From AP-15 sp963818695 (GTDB taxonomy: Bacteria > Pseudomonadota > Alphaproteobacteria > ATCC43930 > CGMCC-115725): DNA of 64,000 nt. The first letter of the stretch is position 1; the number at the start of each line of letters is the position of its first letter. Shown here one piece after another: positions 62,017-64,000 of the stretch. A program made the translations under genes and the position numbers. The stretch spans positions 274,634 through 338,633 of the forward strand of contig CAWFTG010000007.1 in the NCBI GenBank assembly GCA_963818695.1, given 5' to 3'. The notes beneath the pieces are model-generated. The model was not told the DNA's origin. It ran no database searches and saw only the letters and a program-made list of their open reading frames with translations.

Positions 62017-64000
62017 TCACCTCAGCTTGATGTCATGGCGCGGTCCGCCCCAATCGGCGGCGGCCGCGGCGGCGCGCTCGACATCCTCTTCCAGCATCAG
62101 GCCCGTCTTCGACCAGTTGGCGCGCCGCTGCGGTGATTGCCGCGACGTAAGCTTCGGCGTTCGGATAGCGCTCGATGATCGATCGTCGCGGGTCGCCGGT
62201 CATCCGGCGCTCTTCCGCAGCCTCGGGCAACGGGATGTAGCTGCCCGAGAATTCGTGCATCGCGCCGTGGCCGAAGCCGCGCGCCCGCAGGTTCCAGCCG
62301 CAATAGGTGCCGAGCGGCGCCTGTACCATCGGCGCCCTGACGCCGGCGACGTCGTTGCCATCTGCGTCGACCGCCGGCACCAGCACGGTGTAGCCCTCAC
62401 CCGGCACCACATCCGGCGGCTCCTTGAGAATTCCCGCGTCCCGCCTCAGGGCCGAAATCCAACAGCGGCAGCGAATTGGGCTCGTGCGGGACGGCTATGC
62501 CGGGAATTGCCGGGAATTGCCGGCGCCATTCCTCGAACGGTACCAGCGTGCTGTCGGCGCGCCGCGGGATGCGGCTGTCGGGCGGCGGGATGCCGTCCGT
62601 CGCCCAGCGGTCCATCGCGTCGATTATCACGCGGAACAGCATCGAGGTCGCGACGGTGTTGAGGTAGTTCTGGCGGATGCCGCGCTCCAGCGGCTTCGCG
62701 ATCGGGTCGGCAAAATGCTGCGAGCTGGCCCAGAAATAAACCCGCACGGTGGGCGGTTGCGGCAGGTCGTTGCCGCGCGTGTCGGTATGAACGAGCGAGC
62801 CGCGCCGCTGCCAATACTCGGTCGCGGTCTGCGTGTGTATGACCAAGGGGTCGGTCTCGGGCCGCTTCAGGATCGCATCGCGCCGCCCGGTCAGATGGTC
62901 GGTGGTCTGCGCATAGGAGAATGGGAACGTGTCGGCGGGGTTGAAATGATCCTCGTATTGCTGGCCGCCCGAAACGACGGCATTCGCAAAGCGATGGTTC
63001 AGCCATTTGCGCCCGGCCCCCGCGACATGCGGCAGGACCCCGTCGAACACCTTGCGTCCGGCGGCGTCGGCGTTGAACCCGCGATAGACGAAGTCGCGGA
63101 TGCAACGCCCGGTCTGCGACCGGCCCCAAGCATAGGCCTTTTCGATCGTCCCTATCCCCGCTGCGTCCGCGTACCGCAGAAAACTCACAAAGTCGCGCAC
63201 CGCCGCATGGCCGAGCCCGAGCACGAGCGGGTCGCGGCCGGTATAAACAAGTTCGTAGATCCAGCCCGGCTCAAAGCCGCTCGGGATGTGAATGTGCGTA
63301 TCCGACGGGATGATCGCGTGCTCGGTGCCCTGATTGTCGAGGCCGACCCCGCCTTCGATGCGCGCGAAGCGCCAGTTCTCGGGCGGCACCGGGATCGGCT
63401 CGTCATCCGGATAGCGCCGGCGCGTCAGGCGCGCTTCGCGCGTGTCGAGCGATACGGCGGGATGGCTGCGCGTCGAGGCATGGCCGCTCAGCGGAAACGT
63501 CGTGATCCCGGGGCGGTCAGCGATGTACTCGACCCGGACGAGGCCGGTTACCGCCGGCACGGCCGGGAGATCGAGCACCATGCGCCCGTTCCCCGGCAGC
63601 AGGTCGCCCTCCCAGGCGAGCCATACGACGGTGTAGCCGCGCCGCATCAGAAAGCCGTTTCCGGCATGCGCCAAGTTCCGCGGGTCGTTCGAGGCGGGCG
63701 CATCGTTGAAGAATTGCAGCATCCGCTTGTTGCCGCGGTTGCCGTAATCGAAAAAGATCCGCCGGTTGCCGCGCTCGGGATCGACCGGTTTCAGGATCGA
63801 GAAATCGCCGGCAAACCGGACGAGCCCCTCCGCATCGACCGGCGCCTTCTCGATATCGGTAATGCCCTGCTGCGCCGGCGCCCCGGGTCAACGGCAAAAT
63901 GCGCCCTCCCGACAAGCCGTTCATACGCGCCGGCAGAGCCGAACTCGTGCCCATCCGCAAACCGGAACCGCTCGGAAATCGACAATTCCACCCAATTCGT
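62017..64000 (-). CDS. Alpha/beta-hydrolase domain protein (PF20091-like), frameshifted, N-terminus at or beyond the window edge
   Basis: The start is a GTG at 63991 or lies outside the window. The N-terminal FADGHEFGSAGAYERLVG is typical. The frame breaks near 63885, then GNRRIFFDYGNRGNKRML and RRGYTVVWLAWEGDLLPG follow. The nucleophile elbow is in YAWGRSQTGRCIRDFVYRG (G-x-S-x-T/G). Breaks near 62430 (at GGGAATTCTC) and 62110 occur before the end EEDVERAAAAADWGGP at 62017. The product, about 660 aa corrected, matches the uncharacterised large alpha/beta-hydrolase family. No leader is visible. Confidence 0.72.

Noticed and set aside
1..64000. CRISPR array, phage genes, transposases, rRNA or tRNA genes
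   Set aside because: I looked for regular spaced repeats, integrase or transposase motifs and tRNA/rRNA signatures and found none.

Overview
The window is GC-rich bacterial DNA, most likely from an alphaproteobacterium of the Rhodospirillales-like lineages. The evidence is metX overlapping metW, the order chorismate mutase - hisC - tyrC converging on a DUF2125 gene, a two-subunit glycine decarboxylase behind a tandem glycine riboswitch, and GC-rich palindromic repeats between genes. There are no rRNA, tRNA, CRISPR or transposase genes. At least 18 conserved genes carry apparent single-base frameshifts, so the sequence is probably an error-bearing long-read or metagenome assembly. I give corrected gene spans and say where the frame breaks.

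Layout. 1-4 kb: leftward bacterioferritin, VOC dioxygenase and flavin monooxygenase genes, then a rightward formyl-CoA-transferase-like gene. 4-12 kb: a TPP enzyme, a nucleoside-phosphorylase-like protein, a CmcJ/NvfI-family oxidoreductase, a luciferase-like monooxygenase, a PEBP-family protein and an exported hydrolase. 12-19 kb: a duplicated module, in which a winged-helix/TPR regulator faces a PEP-CTERM exported protein, with shared upstream DNA elements and nested intergenic repeats. 19-27 kb: a second luciferase-like enzyme, a methyltransferase, DNA-3-methyladenine glycosylase, a beta-lactamase-fold hydrolase, an aromatic-acid MFS transporter, a VOC dioxygenase and 4-hydroxyphenylpyruvate dioxygenase. 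27-34 kb: glycine riboswitch, gcvT-gcvH-gcvPA-gcvPB, an Ldh-type dehydrogenase, a phytanoyl-CoA-dioxygenase-like protein and thiE. 34-48 kb: a HAD hydrolase, PPK2, a second TPP enzyme, a broken MAPEG gene, a third luciferase-like enzyme, an NMT1-type binding protein, metX/metW and the aromatic amino acid genes.

48-57 kb is the most unusual part: a glycan-to-trehalose block of maltokinase, TreZ, MalQ and TreY. TreZ and MalQ share one uninterrupted frame, maltokinase appears to read into TreZ, and TreY carries a C-terminal pentapeptide-repeat domain. The enzymes would trim and rearrange alpha-glucans (MalQ), isomerise the end to trehalosyl (TreY), release trehalose (TreZ) and make maltose-1-phosphate (Mak). 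The last 7 kb hold a DUF2937 protein, a phosphoesterase, a di-haem cytochrome c peroxidase-like protein, a PuuE-like deacetylase, a DUF29 protein and an alpha/beta-hydrolase cut by the right edge.
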